Origin: Tiliqua scincoides
Lineage: Eukaryota > Chordata > Lepidosauria > Squamata > Scincidae
Reading direction: 5' to 3'
DNA: 64,000 nucleotides
NCBI RefSeq assembly: GCF_035046505.1
Contig: NC_089822.1
Location: 105,470,659 to 105,534,658 of the forward strand
Shown here: positions 11,201 to 21,112 of the stretch, one piece after another
Layout: each line of letters opens with the position of its first letter
Position numbering within the stretch: position 1 is the stretch's first letter
The notes under the pieces: generated by a model
Databases searched by the model: none
Told to the model about the DNA's origin: nothing
What the model saw: the letters and a program-made list of their open reading frames with translations, nothing else
Position numbers and translations under genes: made by a program

Positions 11201-14200
11201 AGTCAGGTGACCTGGGGTGCCAATAAGGTCCCTGCTGGCTCCATGCAAGAATTTCACTGGGCTCAGGTCCCCAGTCTGAACTTCTCACCTTTGAGAGAAG
11301 ATGCTGACAGACTTGCCTTGCCATGTCACTATGCTGTCGGCTCTGGATACCCAACTATCAGCTCATCTTAAATTGTGCAAGCTGCCTTGAGACCTTGGAT
11401 CATTGTTTGTCCATGCTAGAACCTGACTCCCAGTTCACCTTAGACAATATAATCTGCCCCTGGTCTTCAGAATGTCATCTGCCTGCTCTGGAACCTGAAC
11501 ACAGGCCTGTTTGCTCATGCTGGTTGCTGGGAATTGATGGGGAGGTTAAACACTCCTTTCTGTAGCTCTAGTTATCTGATTCAATTTGGGTCTCCCTGCA
11601 CCTAAAAGAAAAAAAAAACAGATCTGGTCATTGTCCTCCTAGTGTCTTTTAGTTATCCCCAACTGAGTTTAATTTGAGAGAGAATATAGTGAGTGGGAAT
11701 TTGGACTGGATGGCATCTAGTTCCTTCTGTAATTACTCAGCCTGACAGTCCGGTGCCTCTTTTCTCTAAAACACAGTCATTTCATATTGACCTTGATCAT
11801 CCAGACACAAAGAGACATACCAGAACTAGATTCAGCACTTGGCTGTTTCCTAGAAGGAAATTTTCCTGTGTAAGAACCCTGCCTTGCCAGCTTTTCATTT
11901 TATTTTCCTATCCAGGAGCACCACCATTTCCAGAGGTTCCTCCATCTGATATCTTACAACACCTTCAGAGAGAGCACATCATGAAGAGGCCTTCAAACTG
12001 TCATCCAACCATGTAAGAATGTTTCTCATTTCATCTTATATTTTATACCATCTGTTCTCAGTACTGCCTCAGATTCTCCCAAAGAGTATACTTCCCACAG
12101 ATCATTCTGTGTCCTTCCTGCTATTTGTGAGAAGCATCTTCACATCTGAACTCATGCCTCTTGCAACATTTGCAAAATGAAAATAGGTATATGGATCACA
12201 TAAATCTTCTCCAGGAACAGAGGGGCGAGATGGACTTTACATTTTATTGCGAGAATATTTGGCCTAGCTTTTGTAACCACAAGCAAATGTACTGTAGTGA
12301 GTTTGTATTGCAGTCATAAATAATGTCTGATCATTACTTTGTTAATTAATTGTTCAATATTCCAGTTCAGTGTTTCTCAGACTGTGGGTCGGGACCCACT
12401 AGGTGGGTCATGAGCCAATTTCAGGTGGGTTCCCATTCATTTCAATATTTTATTTTTAATATATTAGACTTGATGCTCCCATAGTATGTGACTGCATTTG
12501 GTGAAATGTTACAGACCTGTTCTTTTAACAAGCTGCTATGTGTAGTTTTTTAACAATGATAGTAAATGGGACTTACTCCTGGGTAAGCGTGGGTAGGATT
12601 GTAGCCTAGGATTGTTAAAAATTTTCCTGCTTGATGATGTCACTTTCAGTCATGACATCACTTCTGGTGGGTCCTGACAGATTCTCATTCTAAAAAGTGG
12701 GTCCCGGTGCTAAATCTGTGAGAACCACTGGTCCAGTTGATTCTATTTTTAAAGATGAGCTAATGGTTGAGGTATTGCCCTAGAGCAGGGCTCTCCAAAC
12801 CCCAGCCCATGGTCCAGATCGGGGGCTCAGAAAAAGCCTTCCCTCCCCCATGAACAGAGCTTAACATTCCTCCATGGCAGTAGGGCTTTTTTGGAACACA
12901 GCTGTCTCCATTGGAGACTGCTGCCCTATAGTAGGGGTGGCAAGTTTATGGCACGCAGGCCCAAGGTGGCAAATAAAAAACTTTGTTGGCATGTAGTGTA
13001 CAGTGCCACCCCTCGATTCTTTAAGCTCCACCCGAAATAAATAAATAAATAGTTATTACTGCTAAATGAAGCAGTAAATTGGTTGCCTAAACAGATTTCA
13101 AGCATTTTGCTCTCTTTCTCCATTAAAAGAAATTGTTAAATACAAATATAATAATAAAATGATCTGCTGCTCAGTGTATTTTTAGAAGATTATCACCAGT
13201 TTGTGCACACTTTCTCATAAATGTTTGCCACCCCTGTTCTAGAGAATCCTTAGTGGAAGACTCCCTAGTAATTACCCCAAGAAGTAACATTGCTCTGGCT
13301 TGACAACTTTGTTCTTCTTCCTGACCTGTCAAAAATATTTTATGATGACTCCAGCTGATTGGCTCCTTTTTATCCCGTGTGGGGAAGATGGCACCCCAAG
13401 CTTTGACTATCTAGTATAAACTTAATGGACTCTCAGATTTTCCCACTGCCAAGTCCAGTGGGTTACCTTGGACCAATAACCAGCTGTGAACCAAACTCAG
13501 CAGGGATTGGGGTGGGGGTTGGCCCAAGCTTTTGTTCCCTTTGATGATATTGTGCAGGCTGGTACTTTCACTGTATACCCTAGGTAAATCCTATCTTTGG
13601 TATGTGTAGCAGAGCTCTGGCAGAAAAATGAAGGTAACTCCTATTATCAGAATACGGGATTGTTATTTAGAAGAAAGGTGCCTATTTGCTTCACTGACAC
13701 ATTTGCCTTTTTACACTTAAACTAAAATTTACTGCACTTTAACACTCATTTAAGAAACAGGCAAACGTCCCTACATTTTCCACCTGGCTGGTCATCTACA
13801 TTCACCTTAATCGTTCCTTGTCAGGGCCAAACAAGACATATTTTTCTTTGTAGGCAAAGAAAGTTAGACGTGTCTAAATCCCATTGAAATTAATGGGCCT
13901 AGCTTGTCTTATTGATTTCAGGGATGCTTAGGCATGACTTTCTTTGGCTACAACCTAGTATCTTCATTTATAAGCAATAATAATAGTTTCATCAAGATTT
14001 ATCTTTAAAAAAAAGATGTATTTACAGTGCAAGCCTATGCATGTCTACTCTGAAGTAAGATCCAGTAAGTTCAATGGGACTTTTTCCTTGGTAAGTGTAT
14101 ATAGGATTGCAGATTTAAAGGAAGTATCCTTTCAATTATATATATGTCACAAGCAATTCTGGCAGATTTGAGTATTCTAGGAGGAAAAAAAAATCTTAGG

Positions 14201-15034
14201 TTTAAGAGAAAAGTTAACCTGCTTACAAATTCACTCATGCACCAGAAAGCTGGGAAATGGTAAGATGCCCACCTTAACTTTCACACCATAAAAGCAAAAA
14301 GCATATTCTGCACACATATCACATATTCTGTTTGCCTACAACTTTACTGCCAAGCGCCCACACTTTTCCTTGGCCTTTCAAGCTGTCGATGTTGTCAGTT
14401 TCACACTCAAAGTTGTCCTTTTCATTGGGGACACTGTCAGTGTTGTCAGTTTCACTTGGAACATTCTCAGTTTCACAGAAGCCTTGAGAATGCTCCTGAG
14501 TGGCTTCTGTACTCAGCAGCATCCGCTGCTAACCCAAAGTCAGGAGTCTGAAAGGGTTGTTGGTAAGTTGAAAATTCATAAGTAGGAAGGCTTCTGTGTA
14601 GGTTAGACAGAAATGAATCCCATCTAATGTTACAGAAAACAATCCCTACCTAAAGTCCCAGCTAGCTATGGAGTTAGAGATTGACAAAATGGTTGGAAAA
14701 TAATAGTTCAAAAACAGAATAGGAACAAGCTGGAGCCTACAACAGAATGTGCAGTGTGTAGCTGGTCCCTCAGAAATATTGGTTTGGACTAATAGGACAA
14801 AGGTTTTTTTTATTTTTTTATTTTCTTCAAGTGGGTTCCCTCTGTGTGTCTCTCGGTTTTATTCAAATATCCATCCTCTTGTTATTTTTTTGCCCAGTCT
14901 GCTCTCCTCCTTTGTTTTCCTCTGGCTTTGTTGTTTCCCCCCACAAATACCATTCTCCTTTTCTCACAGTTTGTTCCCCCCCCCAAAAAAAAGTATGGCA
15001 TTGGTTCATTTGTTTGATATTTTCTAAGTAAAAG

Positions 15035-15095
<61 letters not shown>

Positions 15096-16030
15096 GGGGT
15101 GCCTAGTAAGGGAGATAATTGTCTTTCAAGGCTTGTAAAGTGTTTATCTATGTGCAGTTAAGGCTGCTGTCCTAAAGCTAAAATCCTATGCACAAGTTCC
15201 TGGGAGTAAGCCCTACTGAACACAGTGGGACTTACTTCTGGGAAAACCTGCATAAAATTGAATTGCAGGTACACTTACTAGTGAATGAATTCCATTGAGC
15301 TCAGTGTGACATCTGAGTCAACCAATTTCAGATTGCAATGTAAGATAGATTTCCCTCTCCTTCCTCCAAAGAATGAAGAGGTCTTGGAAACCTTCATCAT
15401 TTCTTGCTAAAGCTCAAACAGCTTTGCAAAGAATTTATTTTCTGCCTTTAAGCAGTTTGTGCCCAACATTGCCTATACACAACAGGGATCAAATGTGTAC
15501 ATCTGTGGGCTGGGCAGAACAGTAGTTCTGTCTGCAGTCTCCAGTGCTTGGGTAAATTTCTCTCCTCTTTCTCTGTGACAGGAGGAGGTCTGGGAAACCT
15601 CTGTAGCTTGCTAGTTCTATAACAACCTTGCAGCGACACAAGGCAGCAAGCAGATTCTTTGTCCCTCTTCTCTTACCTGCTATCCCTCCACTGTAGTCCA
15701 AAGGGGGTACAGACTAGAACTCCTGTTCATTCATGCAGCCCCTCAATTCTGTGTAATATACAGTTTGGCTCTTGGTTGATTATGAGTTGAATTGGTGACA
15801 TGGGAAATTACTCTTTCTCTGACAGGTATAGCATTATGAAGGCCTGCTGGCACTGGACTCCAACAGATCGTCCATCTCTCCCTGAACTGATATGTTGGCT
15901 TCAATCAGCAGTCCAGACCAGCAATGATCAAGCTGTACTGCAAGTGCCCGAGCTGGTGCTGCCAGAACTGTATGCTGCTGTAGCTGGAATTGATGTGAGG
16001 GACCTTCCTGTTGACTATACCATATTCTGA
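3510..16030 (+). CDS. STYK1: Serine/threonine/tyrosine kinase 1 (STYK1/NOK), nine coding exons
   Basis: Single-pass membrane protein with a cytoplasmic kinase-like domain; known from mammals as a receptor-like pseudokinase linked to growth signalling and autophagy. Coding exons 3510-3576, 4946-5089, 6491-6751, 7797-7978, 8660-8743, 9652-9860, 10594-10634, 11916-12012 and 15826-16030 join in phase to 429 residues plus stop (human about 422). Seen: a short N-terminus, a hydrophobic membrane segment at about residues 31-52, a basic stop-transfer, a glycine-rich loop at 128-135, the ATP-site lysine in VILKAL (K154), HGDVAARN at 256-263, RLG in place of DFG at 276-278, APE at 301-303 and the C-terminal tail VLQVPELVLPELYAAVAGI. 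All introns are GT-AG. The missing DFG aspartate is a family trait, so this is a pseudokinase rather than a broken gene. The gene converges on FBXO40. Confidence 0.96.
4146..4650. mobile_element. GC-rich short DNA element, Harbinger-like ends (probable)
   Basis: Starts near GAGCCCTATCCTA and ends ATAGGATTGGGCTG before TAA, so the ends are inverted copies of the GCCCAATCCTA motif seen across the window. The interior is C-rich. The target duplication is not clean. Confidence 0.45.
4946..5089 (+). CDS. STYK1: STYK1 coding exon 2 (transmembrane segment)
   Basis: 144 bases between a GACAG acceptor and a GTAAGG donor, phase 1 on both sides. It encodes the membrane anchor (hydrophobic from VELIFIPVLL to LGIILWLHY) followed by the basic residues LRRKQQ that fix the kinase side in the cytoplasm. 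Confidence 0.95.
5793..6150 (-). mobile_element. CR1 LINE, 3' end
   Basis: On the plus strand it begins with the reversed CR1 tail (ATAAGAACATAAGAAG) and continues with GGATCAGGCCAAATGCCCAT. It runs into the end of the reverse-transcriptase region (matching the copy at 17.5-18.4 kb) near 6150. It lies in STYK1 intron 2 and is diverged and 5'-truncated. Confidence 0.85.
6491..6751 (+). CDS. STYK1: STYK1 coding exon 3 (juxtamembrane and ATP loop)
   Basis: 261 bases, residues 71-157. The first 40 residues are the poorly conserved juxtamembrane linker. Then come the kinase N-lobe strands with NGSFGGIY as the glycine-rich loop and VILKAL carrying the ATP-site lysine. Acceptor AACAG, donor GTAATG. 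Confidence 0.95.
7245..7452. mobile_element. Fragment of GC-rich Harbinger-like short element
   Basis: Ends AATAGGATTGGGCTGCGA, the right end of the GCCCAATCCTA family. The left end is not clear. Confidence 0.35.
7624..7714. repeat. ~80-bp palindromic repeat
   Basis: GCAATCCTATGCACAC at the left and GCATAGGATTG at the right are inverted copies, with AATGGGGCTTACTTCTGAG in the centre. In STYK1 intron 3. Confidence 0.75.
7797..7978 (+). CDS. STYK1: STYK1 coding exon 4 (N-lobe to hinge)
   Basis: 182 bases after a TTTCAG acceptor, ending in phase 0 at GTAAGT. It contains the well-conserved stretch DFLERIQFHQFLG, the hinge PLYMILED and the stretch FLWTCRR, each closely matching human STYK1. Confidence 0.96.
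8152..8204 (+). repeat. (ATC)n microsatellite
   Basis: About 17 perfect trinucleotide units in STYK1 intron 4. Confidence 0.98.
8660..8743 (+). CDS. STYK1: STYK1 coding exon 5
   Basis: 84 bases, exactly 28 codons, between TTCCAG and GTAAGT. It starts DVVIMDEWPFDLTEGQ and ends GKQVALAL, the helix preceding the catalytic loop. Confidence 0.94.
8833..9276. mobile_element. GC-rich short DNA element with TAA duplication
   Basis: 444 bp between TAA at 8830-8832 and TAA at 9277-9279. Begins GGGCCCAATTCTATCCC and ends with an imperfect inverted copy (GGATCAGGCTG). The interior is C-rich and noncoding. In STYK1 intron 5. Confidence 0.6.
9652..9860 (+). CDS. STYK1: STYK1 coding exon 6 (catalytic loop)
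   Basis: 209 bases. Carries HGDVAARN (the usual HRD arginine is glycine, the catalytic aspartate is kept), then RLG where active kinases have DFG, then PLKWQAPERLL (the APE region). The donor is GTATGG at 9861. The codon split across the intron reads AT|A, isoleucine, where human STYK1 has valine (D-V-W). Confidence 0.95.
9993..10503. mobile_element. GC-rich short DNA element with TAA duplication
   Basis: 511 bp flanked by TAA (9990-9992 and 10504-10506). The ends CAGCGCAATCCTATC and GATAGGATTGCGCCC are inverted repeats. In STYK1 intron 6, directly upstream of the 41-bp exon 7. Confidence 0.65.
10594..10634 (+). CDS. STYK1: STYK1 coding exon 7 (41-bp exon)
   Basis: Very short exon, 41 bases, after a T-rich tract and TTGCAG, ending at GTAAGG. 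It encodes WSFGILLYEMITL, the helix-F motif of protein kinases. The phase fits both neighbours. Confidence 0.94.
11916..12012 (+). CDS. STYK1: STYK1 coding exon 8
   Basis: 97 bases between TCCAG and GTAAGA. Encodes GAPPFPEVPPSDILQHL and IMKRPSNC, typical of the tyrosine-kinase C-lobe (human GAPPYPEVPP and IMKRPSSC). Confidence 0.95.
12368..12730. mobile_element. hAT-type short DNA element (family A)
   Basis: 363 bp. Ends CAGTGTTTCTCA and TGAGAACCACTG are inverted. Flanked by TTCCAGTT (12360-12367) and GTCCAGTT (12731-12738), an 8-bp duplication with one mismatch. No coding capacity. Near-identical layout to 62393-62742. Confidence 0.85.
12932..13236. mobile_element. hAT-like short DNA element (probable)
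   Basis: Ends TAGGGGTGGCAA and TTGCCACCCCTG are inverted repeats. The 8-bp flanks (CCCTATAG and TTCTAGAG) agree at only five positions, so the element is old or the edge is slightly off. Confidence 0.55.
13853..13962. repeat. Short palindromic repeat
   Basis: Inverted halves around AATCCCATTGAAATTAATGG, with AAAGAAAGTTAGACGTG on the left mirrored by GGCATGACTTTCTTTGG on the right. Distinct from the ~80-bp palindrome. Confidence 0.5.
14025..14113. repeat. ~80-bp palindromic repeat
   Basis: CCTATGCATGTCTACTCTG at the left and TATATAGGATTGCAG at the right; in STYK1 intron 8. Confidence 0.7.
15036..15092 (+). repeat. (GT)n microsatellite
   Basis: About 28 perfect dinucleotide units in STYK1 intron 8. 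Confidence 0.98.
15178..15268. repeat. ~80-bp palindromic repeat
   Basis: AAATCCTATGCACAAGTTCC through CAGTGGGACTTACTTCTGG to TGCATAAAATTG; a diverged copy. Confidence 0.65.
15450..15514. repeat. TGCCCA palindromic repeat, copy 1
   Basis: TTTGTGCCCAACATTGCC at the left and GGGCTGGGCAGAACAG at the right, around AACAGGGATCAAATGTG. Shared with 41.0, 50.8 and 62.3 kb. Confidence 0.55.
15826..16030 (+). CDS. STYK1: STYK1 last coding exon
   Basis: 205 coding bases after GACAG. Encodes YSIMKACWHW, DRPSLPEL and the STYK1-specific tail, with the TGA stop at 16028-16030. The preceding intron is 3.8 kb. Confidence 0.96.
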
Positions 16031-16875
16031 AAGATGCTTTTTCAAGATGTGAAAGACAGATCTGGCCTTGAGAATGGGATCTGAAATCATAAAAAGGAAG
16101 GTCTTTTAAGAAAGTGGAATACTTTTCACAGCAATCTACATGATGCGTGTTTATTGATCTGGCCCAGGCCAGCCCAAGACCTTCTGGCACCTGAGGCAGC
16201 ATGACACATACTGCCCCCCTTACCTGATGATGTGCCAGCCTCTGCTTCTCTGATACTCTCACCCACCACATTCTCCTCCTCCACAATTCCACTTCATCAC
16301 CCCTCTTCTTTTTCCAATCCGTGGAGTGCATGGATTGGTGGAGGTGGACAGATTGACAGGAGTGGGCATCCCATGCCTGTCTGCTGCTTGAGGTGACCAC
16401 TTCAGTTGGCTTCATGGATGGACTGGCTCTGTATCCAGCCCTCCTTATCCTCCCGCTCTAGTATGGCAGCAATAGGCCAGGACTAACTGGGCAAATACAA
16501 AGATGAGATGGTTTCTTTTTGCATCACCAGTGACAAATGAAGAGCAATGATGGTGGACATTAGGAAAACTTTCTCAGTAACTTTGATGGAACTATCCTGT
16601 GCATGCTTTCTGAGATACATGTCTCCCTTGCAAGTGTGCATTGAATTATAGTCTTAGTAGCAGTGAAAGAATTGCTAGATACATTTACCACTCCTTTCCC
16701 ACCCCCTTCTTCTGTGGCCTCCCCTACATTCAGCTTTTAAATGGTATTTTTGTTGGGACAGGGATCTATCTTGTTTATTTATAATTTGGAAAGTGCTATA
16801 TACATTGCTGCATTATCTATGCCTAATAAAGGTTCATTCATTCATTCATTCATTCATTGCTGCTGCTGCGGCTGC

Positions 16876-16928
<53 letters not shown>

Positions 16929-17125
16929 GGTTAGGATTTTCCAAAAATGGAACAGAAATTTTGCCTGAGATGTTAAACAGAATAATTTTTTTTCATGGAG
17001 AGCATATGATAGAGTTTAACTCTGTACTGCTTCCAGTAAGTAAGTGATTAATGGAAAGATTAGAAAGAGCAATTACTACTACAGAACTGTAATAGTGAAG
17101 AAATAAAGAGCTGTATGCTCTTAAA
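16031..17125 (+). other. STYK1: STYK1 3' UTR and candidate poly(A) signals
   Basis: No open frame of note after the stop. AATAAA occurs at 16825-16830, just before a (TTCA)n tract, and again at 17102-17107. The first may belong to a LINE-like tail, since AATAAA followed by a tetranucleotide tract is a common retroelement 3' end. The true cleavage site cannot be read from the sequence. Confidence 0.35.
16833..16928 (+). repeat. Compound microsatellite (TTCA)n / (AGT)n
   Basis: (TTCA)n at 16833-16858, a short CTG-rich bridge, then about 17 units of AGT at 16876-16928. Just downstream of the first candidate STYK1 poly(A) signal. Confidence 0.95.
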
Positions 17126-17498
17126 TTCAGAATGATGGAAATGTCCATGATGGCATATCCTTCATCTTGTACGCATACATTCGCTTCTTCTTTTATGTGG
17201 GTACCACTTCATATTTGCCCTCCTGAATTTGATTAAGCTGCTGCTTTCTTAAAATCACCAAAGATGCCAATGCCGCTCTCATACCACCTTGGATACTATT
17301 GGAATGTTTTCAGATTCCATTCCCATTAAGCATCTCAGCTGTGTTCAGTCTCCTGTGCAGTTGCAATATGAACCTGATGTACGTGAGGAAAGAGCTTTTC
17401 AATGAGGGATGGCTGTACAGTGGGGTTGAGAAGTGAAGGCCTAGGACGTGGACTGAGCCCCTGACCCACCAGCTTCCTATCCTTTCTTGGAAGTGCTT

Positions 17499-18445
17499 CA
17501 TAAGAACATAAGAACAGCCCCACTGGATCAGGCCATAGGCCCATCTAGTCTAGCTTCCTGTATCTCACAGCAGCCCCACCAAATGCCCCAGGGAGCACAC
17601 CTGATAACAAGAGACCTGCATCCTGGTGCCCTCCCTTGCATCTGACATAGCCCATTTCTAAAATCAGGAGGTTGCACATACACATCATGGCTTGTAACCC
17701 GTAATGGATTTTTCCTCCAGAAACTTGTCCAATCCCCTTTTAAAGGCATTCAGGCCAGATACCGTCACCACATCCTGTGGCAAGGAGTTCCACAGACCAA
17801 CCACACACTGAGTAAACAAATATTTTCTTTTGTCTGTCCTAACTCTCCCAACACTCAATTTTAGTGGATGTCCCCTGGTTCTGGTGTTATGTGAGAGTGT
17901 AAAGAGCATCTCTCTATCCACTTTATCCTTCCCATGCATAATTTTGTATGTCTCAATCATGTCCCCCCTCAGGCACCTCTTTTCTAGGCTGAAGAGGCCC
18001 AAACACCTTTCCTCATAAGGAAGGTGCCCCAGCCCAGCAATCATCTTAGTTGCCCACTTTTGCACCTTTTCCATTTCCACTATATCCTTTTTGAGATGTG
18101 GCGACCAGAACTGGACACAATACTCCAGGTGTGGCCTTACCATTGATTTGTACAACGGCATTATAATATTAACTGTTTTGTTCTCAATACCCTTCCTAAT
18201 GATCCCAAGCATAGAATTGGCCTTCTTCACTGCCGCCGCACATTGGGTCGACACTTTCATCGACTTGTCCCCCCCCCAAGATCTCTCTCCTGATCTGTCA
18301 CAGACAGCTCAGAACCTATTAGCCTACATGTGAAGTTTTGATTTTTTGCCCCAATGTGCATGACTTTACACTTACTGACATTGAAACGCATCTGCCATTT
18401 TGCTTCCATTCATTCCACTTTTGTAGAATCTGTGATCCCCTTCAG
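17499..18445 (-). mobile_element. CR1 LINE, 3' portion with open reverse-transcriptase end
   Basis: About 950 bp. The plus strand starts with the reversed CR1 tail at 17499. On the minus strand 18260-17685 is a 191-codon open frame, the C-terminal part of the CR1 ORF2 reverse transcriptase, with YKSMVRPHLEYCVQFWSP, MEKVQKWATKMIAGLGHLPY and FKRGLDKFLEE. The coding part is unbroken at its 3' end but the 5' part of the element is absent. This unbroken frame makes it the youngest-looking LINE in the window. Confidence 0.93.
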
Positions 18446-20590
18446 TCATGGTACTTGCTAATCTAGCAAACTCCTACAACCTCTCTAGATACTTCTGTTT
18501 CATTGTTGGTCATTTCTCATTATCCATTTAATGAATTGCAAGCGTGCCTGTACACAGTTTCTTCCCAACAGGAATGATCTCACTTCCCTGCCCTCCTAGA
18601 ACTGAAAGTTGTCAGGTGGAAAATTGAAGAAAAGTGGGAGAAAGGAATGAGGAAAGGGGGGGGTCTCTCCCAGCCCACACCTACCTTTTCTTCAAAGGCC
18701 TCATTGGATTTGCTTACTCAACTTGCATCTTTCTGGCCAGGCTACTCTCTTGCATTAGTAAATTTTTTGGGAGATTGTCTCTGCTGCCATCCGGTGGAAC
18801 ATTTATGTAATAAAACATCTGTAGCAGACCTCTCTTGCTGGCCTCTGATGTATGTCAACCTGGCTCCATAATTTAGGCAGCAAACACCTGCATGTGTACA
18901 GTATTGTGTACAGCGATCAGGGCCCAATATAGAGAGCTGGGCTACTCAGGTATGGGCAAGGACCTATGACTTCCATAGGATTCTGTCCACCCTGCCATTG
19001 GCTCCTGCTGGAGTCATAGCAATCTACGTTTATTTCAGAAAATCTAGTCACAGAAACTCCAGATTGTCTTAAGAAAATTTTAGGCTGCAGTGCAATCAAT
19101 GGAATTTTCAAAGCATGCCTGTTGGCTTGGTGGGAGGAGGGAGAATTCATCTGGAAACTTCCACTTCCCTTCCTACCAGCCCAATCCTATGTATGCCGAC
19201 TCAGAAGTGAGACCTACTGAGTTTACTAGGTTCTATGTCTGCTGCCTGTTGGTGTGCTTACACAGGTCAGGTTCCACAGAAGAAACGGGGGGAGAGCAGC
19301 AAGCACAAGATGGGCCTTTGTGGTTCAGGAAACATCCTTCAACCTTTTTCAGAAGAAATTCTCCGAAATCCATAAGTTCAGGCAATGTAGCCCAAAATAA
19401 TCAGTAGGCTACTACTATTTTTCAGACTGGATATTAAGCAAAAGGAATAAAGAGAGAAGGGTGGGTACAATGTTGAAGCCCCAAAGTTTGCAGTTTATAT
19501 GAGCCTTAAGACAGAGCGCAGGACATTTTAGGTACACTGACAGCACACGAACATGCATATTTGCTTGAAAGTAAATCCTACTGTGTTCAGTTGGGACTTG
19601 ATTACCAGTGTGTTTAGGATTGTGGCCTTTCTTTAAAAAAAATTGTATTAAGTATTTAGAATTAGAAAACTATAACTAATATACAAAACATTTACATAAA
19701 CAGGTTGTAAACTTGTGTGGGAAAAAATACATAAATGTATATAACTAGAAAAAATACATAATATGCAAATTAGGAAGAATGCATAATAAGCCAATCAGGT
19801 GGACCCAATTTGAGAAACTGGAATATGGGCTATTTTCCCCACATCTGATTGCTCAACACACGCTGCAGACTTATAGCCTACTTACAACCACCAGGAGGGC
19901 AAAAACATAGAGAAAATGGGGTCAGCTTTTAGTCCAGTAGATAGTGCCCTTGCCATGGGATGCTTATTTATTTTCACAAAATTGCCTTACTAATTCTTCT
20001 TAGCAGGGGCAGCTGCCAAATTTTCCAGTCCTGATATGCTGGCAACCAGATAATCTTATATGCATTTCTTGATACCTTGATGACATTGTGAGCAACTCCA
20101 TACTCTATACCCTTCATCATTATGTTTTTTTACTGACATGTGTTATCCTTTATCTGTTGCCAGTTGATCCCTAAGCAGTTTTTCTGCTGTGAAATACCCC
20201 ACTTACTTGACTCCTTAGATGAGAAGAGAGTGTTCTAATCAGGACTGGGTATATGCTACAATTCTTTAGAAGCGCAGAAAGGAAGAACAGGACACAATAT
20301 GAAACACAAAATTTAGCTCCCTGAGAATCTTGGCTTTCATTTAAAGACAAAAAGCAAGTTTCCAGCCATCATTGCTGTAAAGCTTGGAAGCGTGTGGTCA
20401 CTGTTTAATATACAGTATTATGTATAATTTGGAGAACTAATGGAAATTTGTTCAACATGCATAACTTGCAGAATTCAGCATTGCGTGGCACAAAATCCAT
20501 CTGGAAGCAGGGTTTAATATTTAGTGTAGAGTACAGGCAGCCCTGGTACAGGCAACTAGTACAAAGTTCAGGCAGCCCTGGTTATAACAG
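18446..20590. other. Intergenic, between STYK1 and FBXO40; no gene seen
   Basis: Holds partial copies of the ~80-bp palindrome near 19182-19252 and 19560-19626 and otherwise plain AT-rich DNA. No splice-bounded conserved frame was found on either strand. Confidence 0.5.
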
Positions 20591-20599
20591 GTGTTTTGC

Positions 20600-21112
20600 C
20601 TTACCCCTGGGTTTAATCGTGCAATCTTCATTGTCACCTGCCTGTTTATCTCCTCTTGCCGTTTTATGGAATTTAGATTACTAAAAGCCTTTTTACAAGT
20701 GCTGCCGCCTAGGGAGGTACATGGGGCGGCGGCAAGAAATAGGGCCTTCTCAGTAGTGGCACCAACGCTATGGAATTCCCTTCCCCTTGACTTAAGAACA
20801 GCTCCCTCTCTTGTAACTTTCCGGCGAGGCCTGAAGACACTTCTGTTTAGACAAGCCTTCTGAGTTCCTGGCCTTTTTAACATTTCTTAACATTTTTTAA
20901 CATCTGCTCACAGGCCTGATCCTTTTCTAATTTGCTGCCCGATGCTCTTACCTGATTCGTTTTTATCTGACTACTGTTTTTATGATATGTTATGTTTTTA
21001 TCTGCTTTTAAATTATGTCTTTAACTTGTTTTAACCTTGTTTGTAAGCCGCCTTGAGTCCCTTCGGGGCGAAAGGCGGGGTAAAAATAAAGTATAATAAT
21101 AATAAATAATAC
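20600..21112 (+). mobile_element. L2-type LINE, 3' end
   Basis: Short coding remnant at the end of ORF2 (RNRAFSVVAPTLWNSLPLDL, TFRRGLKTLLFRQAF) ending in TGA near 20863, then a 3' UTR with CCGCCTTGAGTCCCTTCGGG and GGCGGGGTAAAAATAAAG and a short AT-rich tail. Confidence 0.88.

Noticed and set aside
14380-14480. Possible minisatellite (GTTGTCAGTTTCAC twice plus a third partial copy)
   Set aside because: Only two to three imperfect, irregularly spaced units.
16741-17047. Serine- and valine-repeat open frames
   Set aside because: They are translations of the (AGT)n microsatellite.
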